Origin: Pseudomonas sp. MAG733B
GTDB taxonomy: Bacteria > Pseudomonadota > Gammaproteobacteria > Pseudomonadales > Pseudomonadaceae
Direction of reading: 5' to 3'
DNA: 64,000 nt
NCBI RefSeq assembly: GCF_036884845.1
Contig: NZ_CP145732.1
Coordinates: 3,472,001-3,536,000 of the forward strand
Position numbers and translations under genes: made by a program. This document shows positions 26,071-35,365 of the stretch, piece after piece (within the stretch, counting starts at the first letter, position 1; every line of letters begins with the position of its first letter). The notes under the pieces were generated by a model, which made no database searches, was not told the DNA's origin, and was given only the letters and a program-made list of their open reading frames with translations.

Positions 26071-26355
26071 TCAATGCAACTGAATCAACCCCAACTCCAA
26101 CGCCATCATCACCGCCGCCCACCTCGAGCTGACACCAAATTTGCGTCGGATATTACTGAAGTGATAATTCACCCCGGCCTCGGTGCAATTGAAAATCCGG
26201 CTGATTTCCCACGACGATTTGCCTTTGGCACTCCACAACAGCGCTTCTTTTTCCCTGGTGGTAAGGGCGATGCGGGGTTGCTGTTCGGTGTTTGGCACTG
26301 AAAATCCAGACTGGACGGTAGGGGCACGAGCGGGGATCGGGGTCTGATGGTTCAT
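26071..26355 (-). CDS. Stand-alone LuxR-type HTH regulator
   Basis: About 94 residues. The last ~65 form a complete GerE/LuxR HTH ([55 protein letters not shown]). The first ~30 residues are low-complexity, and there is no autoinducer or receiver domain. The ATG at 26355 has GGGAA eight bases upstream; an ATG at 26364 is also in frame but lies too close to that site. It could be a real small regulator or the end of a once larger LuxR protein. It sits at the right edge of the accessory zone and no target is evident. Confidence 0.75.
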   Translation of the reverse strand: MNHQTPIPARAPTVQSGFSVPNTEQQPRIALTTREKEALLWSAKGKSSWEISRIFNCTEAGVNYHFSNIRRKFGVSSRWAAVMMALELGLIQLH

Positions 26356-26666
26356 GGCAGGCATTTCCCATGTTCATTCATTGAGGCGGGCGCGGCGGTT
26401 CCTTCCTGAGGCGGGCATGGTCCCTGCGTCCAGCGTGAAGCTTCAGCCCCGTTATAGCGTGCTTGCGGCGTCTTGAAACCTGTAAAAAGTACCAGGTCTG
26501 CCTGGCGAAAGAGACGTTCTGAATCACACTGAAAGCCTGGAATCTTCAGTGGTTACAGGCAGTTGGAAGGGGTGGAAGCGATGCAACCGTTTTGAAGCGG
26601 GGAATTGTTCCGTTTGTCGTTTTTTTTAACTCGCCTGTCATTTCTGTCAGGTTGACATTGCCCGTA
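26356..26666. other. 311-base intergenic region
   Basis: Lies between the starts of the small LuxR gene and the end of the DUF1345 gene, both on the minus strand. No coding frame was seen. A run of eight T at 26621-26628 lies near the DUF1345 end but without a clear stem. Promoter of the LuxR gene expected here. Confidence 0.4.
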
Positions 26667-27308
26667 TCAACCGAAGAGCCCCGCCGCAATGTTGATCGAG
26701 AAACCGAGAATGGCGGTGTTGAACAGGAACCCGATCAAAGATTGCGCCAGCACAATCTTGCGCAACTCCCGCGTGGCGACACCCACATCAGAGGTTTGCA
26801 CGGCCACGCCAATGGTGAAAGAGAAGTACAGAAAATCCCAGTAATTGGGCGTCGTCAAACCTTCGGCAAATCGCAGCGCCGGCTCCTTGCCTTCCCAGGT
26901 GTAGAACAACCGTGCGTAGTGCACGCTGAAAATCACCCCGATCAGCAGCCATGAACCAATCACCGTCAGTGCGGTGAAGCCGTAATGCATCAGTTTGCGG
27001 GTGGCTTCCAGGTCTTTGCTGCCGGCCAGTTCAACGGTGATGGTGGCCAGGCTCGCCAGTGCCGCTATGCAAACCAGCATCAACACCAGCCCGGCGTTTT
27101 CGTCTTCCATCTCGGCGATGCGTTTCACGTCCGTAGCTTTTGCGCGTGCGGTGAGCCAGAGCATCAGCACCAGATAGGTCCAGACCCCGGTGTTCCAGCC
27201 GATGAGGATTTTGTTGACGATCGAGTCGGCCGGCGCCAGCAGACCTACCGCGATGCCGAACAGGATGGCCGCAGATAGACGAGGGTGGGTGTGAGTGACA
27301 AAGGACAT
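26667..27308 (-). CDS. DUF1345 membrane protein
   Basis: A 213-residue inner-membrane protein with about five hydrophobic segments. Family landmarks are [15 protein letters not shown], the [20 protein letters not shown] and YARLFY segments, and [20 protein letters not shown] near the end. Function unknown in the family. It lies downstream of the RND pump on the same strand, but about 180 bases and a REP pair separate them, so co-transcription is doubtful. Confidence 0.87.
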   Translation of the reverse strand: MSFVTHTHPRLSAAILFGIAVGLLAPADSIVNKILIGWNTGVWTYLVLMLWLTARAKATDVKRIAEMEDENAGLVLMLVCIAALASLATITVELAGSKDLEATRKLMHYGFTALTVIGSWLLIGVIFSVHYARLFYTWEGKEPALRFAEGLTTPNYWDFLYFSFTIGVAVQTSDVGVATRELRKIVLAQSLIGFLFNTAILGFSINIAAGLFG

Positions 27309-27383
27309 GGAGGCTCGATGGGCTGGGGCTTTGCAGACACCTTAGCTCAGGTGCCTGCGATCTTGAAACCACCGAGGTCCCCT

Positions 27384-27473
27384 TGTGGGAGCGGGCTTGC
27401 TCGCGAAGACGGAGTGTCAGTCGACAAGATTGATATCTGACACACCGCCTTCGCGAGCAAGCCCGCTCCCACA
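27384..27473. repeat. REP pair, GGGCTTGCTCGCGAA subtype, copy 1
   Basis: Inverted REP pair (TGTGGGAGCGGGCTTGCTCG... / complement) between the RND transporter gene and the DUF1345 gene. Same subtype as 40997 and 49581. Confidence 0.9.
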
Positions 27474-27490
27474 GGGTTACGTAGTGTTGG

Positions 27491-30400
27491 CTAGTGTGGT
27501 TTGTGGCGCTTGCTGACCAGTTTCATCACCACCACAAAAAACACCGGCACAAACACCACCGCCAACGTCGCCGTGATCATCCCGCCAATCACTCCGGTAC
27601 CGATGGCTTGCTGGCTTGCCGAGCTGGCGCCGGTGGCAATCGCCAAGGGCACTACACCAAGGATGAACGCCAGCGAGGTCATGACAATCGGCCGCAACCG
27701 CAGGCGCGCGGCTTGCAGGGTGGCGTCGATCAGGTCGTGGCCTTCGTCGTACAGGCTCTTGGCGAACTCGATGATCAGGATCGCGTTCTTCGCCGACAGG
27801 CCGATGATGGTGATCAGCCCGACCTTGAAGAACACATCGTTGGGCATCCCGCGCAAGGTCACGGCCAGCACCGCGCCGAGTACACCCAGCGGCACCACCA
27901 GCAGCACCGAGGTCGGGATCGACCAGCTCTCGTACAACGCCGCCAGGCACAGGAACACGATCAGCAACGACAACCCGAGCAGGATCGGCGCCTGACTGCC
28001 GGACAAGCGTTCCTGCAATGACAGGCCAGTCCATTCCTGGCCCAATCCCGCTGGCCCCATCGCCACCAGCCGTTCGATTTCCGCGATGGCTTCGCCGGTG
28101 CTGTGGCCGGGTGTCGGTTCGCCGGAAATACTGATCGCCGGATAGCCGTTGTAGCGAGTCAGTTGCGCCGGGCCTTGAATCCATTTGGCCTGGACGAACG
28201 CCGACAGCGGCACCATTTTCCCGTTGTTGTTGCGTACGTGCATTTTCAGCAGATCATCAACCTGACTGCGCTGATCGCCTTCAGCCTGCACCACAACGCG
28301 CTGCATCCGCCCCTGATTGGGGAAGTCGTTGATGTAGGCCGAACCGACGGCGGTGGACAGCACGCTGCCGATGTCGGCAAAGGACACGCCCAAGGCATTG
28401 GCCTGTTTGCGGTCGACGATCAATTGCACCTGCGGTGCTTCGGCCAGGGCGCTTTCGCGCACGTTCATCAGGATCGGACTTTTTTCGGCGGCCGCCAGCA
28501 ACTCGGTGCGCGCCTGCATCAACGTGGCATGGCCGAGGCCACCGCGGTCCTGCAAGCGGAACTCGAAACCGCTGGACGTGCCGAGACCATCCACTGGTGG
28601 CGGCAGCACGGCGAAGGCCATGGCGTCCTTGATCTGACTCAAGGCGATGTTGGCGCGGTCGGCAATCGAACTCGCAGAGTCATCGCTGCCACGCTTCGAC
28701 CAGTCGGTGAGCGTCGAGAACGCCAGCGCCGCATTCTGCCCGCTGCCGGAGAAGCTGAAGCCGAGAATCACCACGCTGTCACCGACACCCGGTTCGCCGG
28801 CGTTGTGCGCCTCGATCAGTTCGGCCACTTGCACCGTACGATTTTTAGTCGCGCCCGGCGGCAACTGAATGTCGGTGATGGTGTAGCCCTGATCTTCCGT
28901 CGGCAAAAACGAAGAGGGCAGGCGTGCGAAGCACAGCCCCAAGCCAACCAGCAGCACGCCGTAGATCAGCAGATAACGGCCAGTGCGCTTGAGCGCGTAG
29001 GCAACCCAGCCCTGATAGCGCTCGGTCAGTTGCTCGAAGCGACGGTTGAACCAGCCAAAGAAACCGGTTTTTTCATGATGCTCGCCCTTGGCAATCGGCT
29101 TGAGCAAGGTCGCGCACAGCGCCGGGGTCAAGGTCAGGGCGAGGAATGCAGAGAACAGGATCGAGGTGGCCATCGACAGCGAAAACTGTCGGTAAATCAC
29201 TCCGACCGAACCTTGCATGAACGCCATCGGGATGAACACCGCCACCAGCACCAGGGTGATGCCGATGATCGCCCCGGTGATCTGCTTCATCGCCTTGCGC
29301 GTGGCTTCCTTGGGCGACAGGCCTTCGGTGGCCATGATCCGTTCGACGTTTTCAACCACCACAATCGCGTCATCCACCAGGATGCCGATGGCCAGCACCA
29401 TGCCGAACATGGTCAGCACGTTGATCGAAAAACCCAGGGCCAGCATGGTCGCGAAAGTGCCCATCAGCGCCACCGGCACTACCAGCGTCGGGATCAGCGT
29501 GTAGCGGATGTTTTGCAGGAACAAAAACATCACCGCAAACACCAGCAACATGGCTTCGCCGAGGGTGTAGACCACTTTGGTGATCGAGACTTTGACGAAG
29601 GGCGAGGTGTCGTACGGGATCTTGTACTCGACGTTCGCCGGGAAGTAGCGCGACAGTTCATCCATCTTCGCTCGCACCAATGTTGCGGTGTTCAGCGCAT
29701 TGGCTCCCGGCGACAGTTGCACGCCGACGGCAGTCGACGGCTTGCCGTTCAGGCGTGTGGAAAACTGATATTCCTGGCTGCCGATTTCGACCCTTGCGAC
29801 ATCGCCGATGCGCACGGTGGAACCGTCAGGGTTGGCCTTGAGCACGATGTCGGCGAACTCTTCAGGGGTCGACAGCTGACCTTTCACCAGAATGGTCGCG
29901 GTGATTTCCTGAGTGGTGCGACTTGGCAAGTCGCCGATGCTGCCAGCCGAGACCTGGGCGTTTTGCGCGACGATGGCGGCGTTGACGTCAGCGGGCGTGA
30001 GGTTGAAACCGATCAGCTTCTGCGGGTCGATCCAGATGCGCATCGCCCGTTCGGCGCCGTACAGCTGCGCTTTGCCGACACCGTCCAGACGCTTGATCTC
30101 GTTCATCACGTTGCGCGCCAGATAGTCGCTGAGCGCCACGTCGTCGAGCTTGCCGTCGCTGGAGGTCAGGGTGATCAGCAGCAGGAAACCGGCGGAGACT
30201 TTCTCCACCTGCAAGCCTTGTTGGTTCACTGCTTGCGGCAGGCGCGACTCCACGACTTTCAGGCGGTTTTGAACATCGACCTGAGCCATTTCCGGATCGG
30301 TGCCCGGCTGAAAAGTCGCCTTGATCGTGGCGCTGCCGAGGCTGCTTTGCGATTCGAAATACAGCAGGTGATCAGCGCCGTTGAGCTCTTCCTCGATCAG

Positions 30401-30589
30401 GCTGACCACGCTCTCGTCCACGGTCTGCGCCGAAGCGCCGGGGTACACGGCGTAGATTTCGATTTGCGGCGGCGCGACGTCGGGGTACTGCGCCACCGGC
30501 AACTGCGGAATGGCCAGGGCACCGGCCAGCAGGATGAACAGGGCGACTACCCAGGCAAACACCGGGCGGTCGATAAAGAACTGCGGCAT
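27491..30589 (-). CDS. RND multidrug efflux permease (HAE1 family)
   Basis: About 1032 residues, full length for a MexB/MexD-class inner-membrane proton antiporter. Twelve helices with two large periplasmic loops. N-terminal PQFFIDRPVFAWVVALFILL; TM4 carries the proton-relay acids in GMVLAIGILVDDAIVVVENV; TM10 region GLITIIGLSAKNAILIIEFA supplies the Lys. The ATG at 30589 follows AGGAC; a TTG six bases earlier is too near. It forms a tripartite pump with the adaptor 15 bases upstream; the outer-membrane channel must be encoded elsewhere. The local sequence resembles MexD more than MexB or MexF. Drug range cannot be predicted. Confidence 0.93.
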   Translation of the reverse strand: MPQFFIDRPVFAWVVALFILLAGALAIPQLPVAQYPDVAPPQIEIYAVYPGASAQTVDESVVSLIEEELNGADHLLYFESQSSLGSATIKATFQPGTDPEMAQVDVQNRLKVVESRLPQAVNQQGLQVEKVSAGFLLLITLTSSDGKLDDVALSDYLARNVMNEIKRLDGVGKAQLYGAERAMRIWIDPQKLIGFNLTPADVNAAIVAQNAQVSAGSIGDLPSRTTQEITATILVKGQLSTPEEFADIVLKANPDGSTVRIGDVARVEIGSQEYQFSTRLNGKPSTAVGVQLSPGANALNTATLVRAKMDELSRYFPANVEYKIPYDTSPFVKVSITKVVYTLGEAMLLVFAVMFLFLQNIRYTLIPTLVVPVALMGTFATMLALGFSINVLTMFGMVLAIGILVDDAIVVVENVERIMATEGLSPKEATRKAMKQITGAIIGITLVLVAVFIPMAFMQGSVGVIYRQFSLSMATSILFSAFLALTLTPALCATLLKPIAKGEHHEKTGFFGWFNRRFEQLTERYQGWVAYALKRTGRYLLIYGVLLVGLGLCFARLPSSFLPTEDQGYTITDIQLPPGATKNRTVQVAELIEAHNAGEPGVGDSVVILGFSFSGSGQNAALAFSTLTDWSKRGSDDSASSIADRANIALSQIKDAMAFAVLPPPVDGLGTSSGFEFRLQDRGGLGHATLMQARTELLAAAEKSPILMNVRESALAEAPQVQLIVDRKQANALGVSFADIGSVLSTAVGSAYINDFPNQGRMQRVVVQAEGDQRSQVDDLLKMHVRNNNGKMVPLSAFVQAKWIQGPAQLTRYNGYPAISISGEPTPGHSTGEAIAEIERLVAMGPAGLGQEWTGLSLQERLSGSQAPILLGLSLLIVFLCLAALYESWSIPTSVLLVVPLGVLGAVLAVTLRGMPNDVFFKVGLITIIGLSAKNAILIIEFAKSLYDEGHDLIDATLQAARLRLRPIVMTSLAFILGVVPLAIATGASSASQQAIGTGVIGGMITATLAVVFVPVFFVVVMKLVSKRHKPH

Positions 30590-30604
30590 AAACAAGCGTC
30601 CTGC

Positions 30605-31762
30605 TTACTGGCCAGAAACCTGGGCAAGTGGGAGAGGGGAGTCATCGATCTGCACTTTCTCGCCGGGGCGAGCGTGCTGCAGGCCTTCGGTGACGATGCG
30701 GTCGCCGGGTTTGAGGCCGCTGGTCACGACCCAGCGGTCGTTCTGCACCGGGCCCAGGTCGACCGGTTGCTGACGGATGCGCTGCTCGGCATCCAGCAGT
30801 AGCACTTGCGCAATGCCGGCGCTGTCACGCTGGATCGCCCGCTGCGGCACGCTGATGCCTTGCTGATTGACCGCTTGCTCCAGGCGCACACGCACGAAAC
30901 TGCCGGGCAGCAAGTCGAGGTCCGGGTTGGGAAATTCGCTACGCAGAATGATCTGGCCAGTGCCCGGATCGACAGTGATGTCGGTGAACAGCAGCTTGCC
31001 GGGCAGCGGGTAGAGGCTGCCATCGTCCTGAATCAGCGTGGCTTTGGCCTGTCCTTGACCGACTTCTTTCAGCTGACCGGAACGGAACGCCCGGCGCAGG
31101 TCGTTGAGTTCGCGGGTCGATTGGGTCAGGTCGGCGTGAATCGGGTTCAGTTGCTGGATCAGCGCCAATGGCGTGGTCTCGTTCTGCCCGACCAATGCGC
31201 CCTCGGTGACCAGCGCACGACCGATGCGCCCGGAAATCGGTGCGGTGACGGTGGCGTAGCCGAGGTTGAGTTTCGCTCGTTCCACCGCAGCTTTGTTGGC
31301 GGCAACATCGGCGGCAGTCTGGCGCACCATGGCCCGGGCGTTGTCGTAGTCCTGGGCGCTGATGGCTTTGTCATCGATCAACTGGGCGTAGCGCTGCTCT
31401 TGCAGTTTTGCCTGGAACGCATTGGCCTCGGCCTTGCGCAACGCTGCTTCGGCGCTGTCGAGGTCAGCCTTGAATGGCGCCGGGTCGATGCGGAATAAAA
31501 CGTCGCCCTTTTTCACGTCAGTGCCTTCGCGGAAGGTGCGCTGCAAGACCACACCAGCGACACGGGCGCGCACTTCGGCGATGCGTGGCGCGGCGATGCG
31601 CCCGCTCAATTCGCTGCTGATCGACAGCGGTCGGGCTTCGATGGTTTCGACGCGAACGCTGGCCAATGGAGGCTGTTCTTCGGCGATCGAGGACTTGTCG
31701 CACGCGCTGAGCGTCAACGCCAGTGCCACAAGGCTGAGCCTGGCAAGCAGATTCTTTGACAT
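30605..31762 (-). CDS. RND periplasmic adaptor lipoprotein (membrane fusion protein)
   Basis: A 385-residue adaptor. A lipobox (LTLSAC, Cys at about 21) predicts lipid anchoring to the inner membrane. Lipoyl-like and alpha-hairpin domains are visible: VRARVAGVVLQRTFREGTDV and KKGDVLFRIDPAPFKADLDS, then the long helical pair to YATVTAPISGRIGRALVTEG. The C-terminal barrel and membrane-proximal domains follow. First gene of the pump operon; the divergent two-component genes start 281 bases away, with a REP pair between. Confidence 0.93.
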   Translation of the reverse strand: MSKNLLARLSLVALALTLSACDKSSIAEEQPPLASVRVETIEARPLSISSELSGRIAAPRIAEVRARVAGVVLQRTFREGTDVKKGDVLFRIDPAPFKADLDSAEAALRKAEANAFQAKLQEQRYAQLIDDKAISAQDYDNARAMVRQTAADVAANKAAVERAKLNLGYATVTAPISGRIGRALVTEGALVGQNETTPLALIQQLNPIHADLTQSTRELNDLRRAFRSGQLKEVGQGQAKATLIQDDGSLYPLPGKLLFTDITVDPGTGQIILRSEFPNPDLDLLPGSFVRVRLEQAVNQQGISVPQRAIQRDSAGIAQVLLLDAEQRIRQQPVDLGPVQNDRWVVTSGLKPGDRIVTEGLQHARPGEKVQIDDSPLPLAQVSGQ

Positions 31763-31908
31763 GAATTACCCCAATAATGACCCCCAGCATCCTACCGGGC
31801 GTCGGCGAGGGTAGCGGTGAAGCTTTGTAGGTGCTGTGTGAAATTGTGTAAGGGTTTTGCTCAGGTGTGTGCGTGGGCGTATATCCTTGAATTTTTTAGG
31901 CCAATACA

Positions 31909-32005
31909 CCGCCATCGCGGGCAAGCCTTGCTCCTACGGATTTGCGTCGTTCGCGGATGATGCGGTCAACTAAAACCTGTAGGAGCAAGGCTTGCCCGCG
32001 ATAGC
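31909..32005. repeat. REP pair, GTAGGAGCAAGGCTTGCC subtype
   Basis: Arms 31909-31937 and 31978-32005 in the divergent region between the adaptor gene and the response-regulator gene, 38 bases before the latter's start. Unlike most REPs here it lies upstream of both genes, where it could affect promoters or the 5' leader. Confidence 0.88.
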
Positions 32006-32043
32006 AATCGAATGGTCACCAACGCATTATCTGGAAACACCCC

Positions 32044-32745
32044 ATGCCCAACATCCTCCTGGTCGAAGACGACACCGCCCTCGCCGAACTGATCGCCAGC
32101 TATCTTGAGCGCAACGGCTACTCCGTCAGCGTGATCGGTCGTGGCGATCATGTGCGCGAGCGGGCGCGGCTCAATCCTCCGGACCTGGTGATCCTCGACC
32201 TGATGCTGCCCGGCCTCGATGGCCTGCAAGTCTGCCGCTTGCTGCGAGCCGATTCGGCGACGCTGCCGATCCTGATGCTCACCGCCCGCGACGACAGCCA
32301 CGATCAAGTGCTCGGCCTGGAAATGGGCGCCGACGATTACGTCACCAAACCCTGTGAGCCGCGCGTCTTGCTGGCGCGGGTGCGTACTTTGTTGCGGCGC
32401 AGCAGCCTCAGCGAACCGCAAACCGCCAATGACCGCATTCTGATGGGCAACCTCTGTATCGATCTGTCGGAGCGCACCGTGACCTGGCGCGGTCAACTGG
32501 TTGAACTATCCAGCGGCGAATACAACCTGCTGGTGGTGCTCGCCCGGCATGCCGGCGAAGTATTGAGCCGCGACCAGATCCTGCAACGCCTGCGCGGCAT
32601 CGAGTTCAACGGCACCGACCGCTCGGTGGACGTGGCGATTTCCAAGCTGCGGCGCAAATTCGACGACCATGCCGGCGAGGCGCGCAAGATCAAGACCGTG
32701 TGGGGCAAGGGTTACCTGTTCAGCCGTTCCGAGTGGGAATGCTGA
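32044..32745 (+). CDS. OmpR-family response regulator, RstA-like
   Basis: A 233-residue regulator. Receiver domain 1-120 with phospho-acceptor Asp 52 (LVILDLMLPGLDG), acid pocket VEDD near 8-10 and Lys 102 (YVTKPCEP). Winged-helix effector domain from about 130, ending SVDVAISKLRRKFDDH and KTVWGKGYLF. Stop and the kinase start are four bases apart. Best guess is the RstA branch because the partner kinase resembles RstB. It may control the divergent RND pump, by position only. Confidence 0.9.
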   Translation: MPNILLVEDDTALAELIASYLERNGYSVSVIGRGDHVRERARLNPPDLVILDLMLPGLDGLQVCRLLRADSATLPILMLTARDDSHDQVLGLEMGADDYVTKPCEPRVLLARVRTLLRRSSLSEPQTANDRILMGNLCIDLSERTVTWRGQLVELSSGEYNLLVVLARHAGEVLSRDQILQRLRGIEFNGTDRSVDVAISKLRRKFDDHAGEARKIKTVWGKGYLFSRSEWEC

Positions 32746-32749
32746 GCCG

Positions 32750-34048
32750 ATGTTCAGAATCCTCTTTCGCCTGTACCTGGTGACCATCGTCTCGTTCAGC
32801 GCAGCGATTTATTTAGTGCCGGACCTGGTGATCAAGGTCTTCCACGAGCGCTTTATCACCTACAACCTCGATTATTCCCGGGGCCTGCAAACGCTCATCG
32901 TCAAGCAGTTCAAAGCCGTGCCGAGCGAGCAATGGCCGGCGCTGGCGGCGGACATGGACAAGGAGTTTGATCCGCTGCACATCGTGCTCAGCGACAATGA
33001 CGATCCCGGTCTGTCGCCTGATGAGCAGCAGCGATTGCAGCGCGGTGAGAATGTGGTCCGCGTCGGTGATTGGGGCTGGCGCACGTTGGCGGTGGCGCCG
33101 CTGAACGAGCAGACCGTGGTGCAAATGGTGGTGCCGCCGGACCCGATGGATGTCAGCCTGTTGTACTGGAGCATCAACGTGCTGATCGGCGCGACGATGC
33201 TCGCATGCCTGTTGCTGTGGCTGCGTCCGCACTGGCGTGATCTGGAACGCCTGAAAAGCGCGGCCGAGCGCTTCGGCAAGGGCCACTTGGGCGAACGCAC
33301 ACAGATCGCGCCGAGTTCAAACATCGGCAGCCTGGCCAACGTTTTCGACACGATGGCCGGCGATATCGAAAACCTGCTGAACCAGCAGCGGGATCTGCTG
33401 AACGCGGTTTCCCATGAGCTGCGCACGCCGCTGACCCGCTTGGACTTCGGCCTGGCGCTGGCCCTGTCCGACGACTTGCCGGCCACCAGCCGCGAGCGTC
33501 TGCAAGGCTTGGTCGATCACATTCGCGAACTCGATGAGCTGGTGCTGGAGCTGTTGTCCTACAGTCGCCTGCAAAACCCGGCGCGGGTGCCGGAACAGGT
33601 CGAAGTGTCGCTGGACGAATTCATCGACAGCATTCTGGGCAGCGTCGATGACGAGCAATCGCCGGACATCGTCATCGACGTGCTGCTCCACGGCCAGCTC
33701 GAACGCTTCACCCTCGACCCACGGTTGACCGCTCGCGCCCTGCAAAACCTGCTGCGCAACGCCATGCGCTACTGCGAAAAGCGCATCCAGATCGGCGTGC
33801 AGGTGTGCCCCAAAGGCTGTGAAATCTGGGTCGACGATGACGGCATCGGCATTCCGGACGACGAGCGTGAGCGGATTTTCGAACCGTTCTATCGGCTGGA
33901 CCGCAGTCGTGATCGGGCGACGGGCGGGTTTGGTTTGGGGCTGGCGATCAGTCGCCGGGCGCTGGAGGCTCAGGGCGGTACGTTGACGGTGGAAGCGTCG
34001 CCGTTGGGTGGCGCACGCTTCAGGTTGTGGTTGCCGACGCCATCCTGA
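32750..34048 (+). CDS. Sensor histidine kinase, RstB-like
   Basis: A 432-residue inner-membrane kinase. TM1 is about 6-24, a periplasmic sensor of ~110 residues follows, TM2 about 140-158, then HAMP (LRPHWRDLERLKSAAERFG, GKGHLGERT). HisKA has His 222 in NAVSHELRTPLTRL. ATPase boxes: LLRNAMRYCEK (N), WVDDDGIGIPDDERERIFEP (G1/F), TGGFGLGLAIS (G2). The RPHWRDLERL and AERFGKGHLGER pieces closely resemble E. coli RstB. The ATG at 32750 overlaps no earlier gene; longer frames lie inside rstA. It ends 7 bases from the convergent anti-sigma gene. Confidence 0.92.
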   Translation: MFRILFRLYLVTIVSFSAAIYLVPDLVIKVFHERFITYNLDYSRGLQTLIVKQFKAVPSEQWPALAADMDKEFDPLHIVLSDNDDPGLSPDEQQRLQRGENVVRVGDWGWRTLAVAPLNEQTVVQMVVPPDPMDVSLLYWSINVLIGATMLACLLLWLRPHWRDLERLKSAAERFGKGHLGERTQIAPSSNIGSLANVFDTMAGDIENLLNQQRDLLNAVSHELRTPLTRLDFGLALALSDDLPATSRERLQGLVDHIRELDELVLELLSYSRLQNPARVPEQVEVSLDEFIDSILGSVDDEQSPDIVIDVLLHGQLERFTLDPRLTARALQNLLRNAMRYCEKRIQIGVQVCPKGCEIWVDDDGIGIPDDERERIFEPFYRLDRSRDRATGGFGLGLAISRRALEAQGGTLTVEASPLGGARFRLWLPTPS

Positions 34049-34055
34049 CGTGCGC

Positions 34056-34817
34056 TTACACGTTCAATCGACCACGCAACACCTTGGCCATGCCTTCCAG
34101 ATCCGGCATTGAGTTATGCCCGATCAACATCCACGCATGCTCCATGTCTGCCCAATAGACAATGTTCATCCCGCGCCGCCGTTCCTGGGCGAAATGCCGG
34201 GTGCCGCTGTCGGAGCGGGTGATGCACAGGGCCATGGGGCCATGGACCGGATCGAGGTAGCTGATCTGGGCGATGGGGACGCCGTCGTATTCAAGGATTT
34301 GCGCGCGCCTGAGTTCGGCACGTGGCAGAGTCAGTTGTGCGGGGGTGAGGTTCACGCCAAGCAACGTATCGATCGTGCGCAGTTGGCTGCGCTGGGCGGC
34401 TTCGTCGCCGGGTAAATGGTCGAGGGTTTGCGGCACGTAAAGCACCATGTAGTCGGCCACCAATTGCCGCCAGTTTTCTTTCTCCTGGCTCGCTTGCCAA
34501 CCGAGGAACAGACGATCCGACAGCACACCGCCCATGACCAGTCCGGCAGCCGCAGCGAGAAACCAGCGACGACTGAGCGGCGGGCGGGCCGGCGAGGGCA
34601 GGGCGTCGAGCATGCCTTGCAGGCGATCCATCGGAGCTTGTCGACTCACTTCGTCGTAGGCGGCCTTGAACGGCAGGCTGCTGCGGTTCAGCCATTGCAG
34701 GCGCAGGCCGAGCATCGGGTCTTCGGCAATGGCGGCGTCGATGCGCTGGCGCTGTTCGGTGTCGAGCTGGTCATCGAGGTACGCCACCAGTTGCTCGTCC
34801 GAGAGTTTCGCGTTCAT
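34056..34817 (-). CDS. Membrane anti-sigma factor
   Basis: A 253-residue protein. The cytoplasmic zinc-less anti-sigma domain is residues 1-80 (SDEQLVAYLDDQLDTEQRQR), then a single membrane segment at about 82-101 (SRRWFLAAAAGLVMGGVL), then a periplasmic domain to the end (YVPQTLDHLPGD; RTIDTLLGVNLTPAQLTLP; IVYWADMEHAWMLIGH). It starts on the stop of the sigma gene (4-base overlap), so is translationally coupled and predicted to hold that sigma at the membrane. The signal is unknown. Confidence 0.88.
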   Translation of the reverse strand: MNAKLSDEQLVAYLDDQLDTEQRQRIDAAIAEDPMLGLRLQWLNRSSLPFKAAYDEVSRQAPMDRLQGMLDALPSPARPPLSRRWFLAAAAGLVMGGVLSDRLFLGWQASQEKENWRQLVADYMVLYVPQTLDHLPGDEAAQRSQLRTIDTLLGVNLTPAQLTLPRAELRRAQILEYDGVPIAQISYLDPVHGPMALCITRSDSGTRHFAQERRRGMNIVYWADMEHAWMLIGHNSMPDLEGMAKVLRGRLNV

Positions 34818-35299
34818 CGATGTTCTCCGCTGGAAGGGTTCGGCACGGACTGCAACGGCGGGTGCTCGGCCAGTTTGCTCCGGGCGGCGGCCAGGCGACT
34901 CATCACGGTGCCGATGGGCACCTGCAGCACTTCGGCGACTTCGCGATAACTCAAGCCTTCGACATAGGCCAGAAACACCGTTTCCCTCTGGGTTTCAGGC
35001 AGCGCATCGACGCGGCGGATGACTTGCGCCGCCATGACATGGGTTTGCGCTACGTACTCACCGTCGAACGACAACACGTCTTCACCCTCTATCGTGCCCT
35101 GCCCGTGACGCACCCGACGCGCTCGCACTTCGTTGAGCCAGATCGAATGCAGAATACTCATCAGCCAATGGTCCATTCGCGTACCGGGCGCAAATTGCGC
35201 GGCCCGTTCCAGCGCCCGCACGCAGGTGGCCTGCACGAGGTCTTCCGCGACATGCCGTTGCCGGGACAACAGCAGGCCGTAGCGCCACAAACGCGCCAA
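34814..35299 (-). CDS. ECF-type sigma factor (start uncertain)
   Basis: At least 161 residues. Region 2 is seen as RHVAEDLVQATCVRALERAA and GTRMDHWLMSILHSIWLNE. Region 4 is VDALPETQRETVFLAYVEGL and SYREVAEVLQVPIGTVMSRL. The given start is a TTG without a ribosome site, and family homology (RTELGQHLARLWRYGL) begins before it. In frame, an ATC codon at 35341 stands five bases after a perfect GGAGG; no ATG, GTG or TTG lies nearer, so initiation at ATC (about 175 residues) is possible. It is the middle gene of a TPR - sigma - anti-sigma unit. Confidence 0.85.
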   Translation of the reverse strand: MARLWRYGLLLSRQRHVAEDLVQATCVRALERAAQFAPGTRMDHWLMSILHSIWLNEVRARRVRHGQGTIEGEDVLSFDGEYVAQTHVMAAQVIRRVDALPETQRETVFLAYVEGLSYREVAEVLQVPIGTVMSRLAAARSKLAEHPPLQSVPNPSSGEHR

Positions 35300-35365
35300 G
35301 TGCTGGCCCAGTTCTGTTCGTATTGCCTGATCGCTGGCGATAACGACCTCCGTCTGTTCGCGGTG

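Noticed and set aside
26017..26301. Plus-strand frame as an immunity gene for the rhs tip
   Set aside because: It lies entirely opposite the LuxR HTH gene, whose frame has clear homology; the plus-strand product is His/Arg/Pro-rich noise.
21981..26355. Prophage or genomic island with integrase
   Set aside because: No integrase, transposase, tRNA or direct-repeat ends were seen; the pieces fit an rhs/adhesin recombination site better.
28103..30802. Very long open frame on the plus strand opposite the RND permease
   Set aside because: It mirrors the codon pattern of the RND gene in GC-rich DNA; the translation is low-complexity His/Gln/Arg-rich without domains, and the minus-strand gene is unambiguous.
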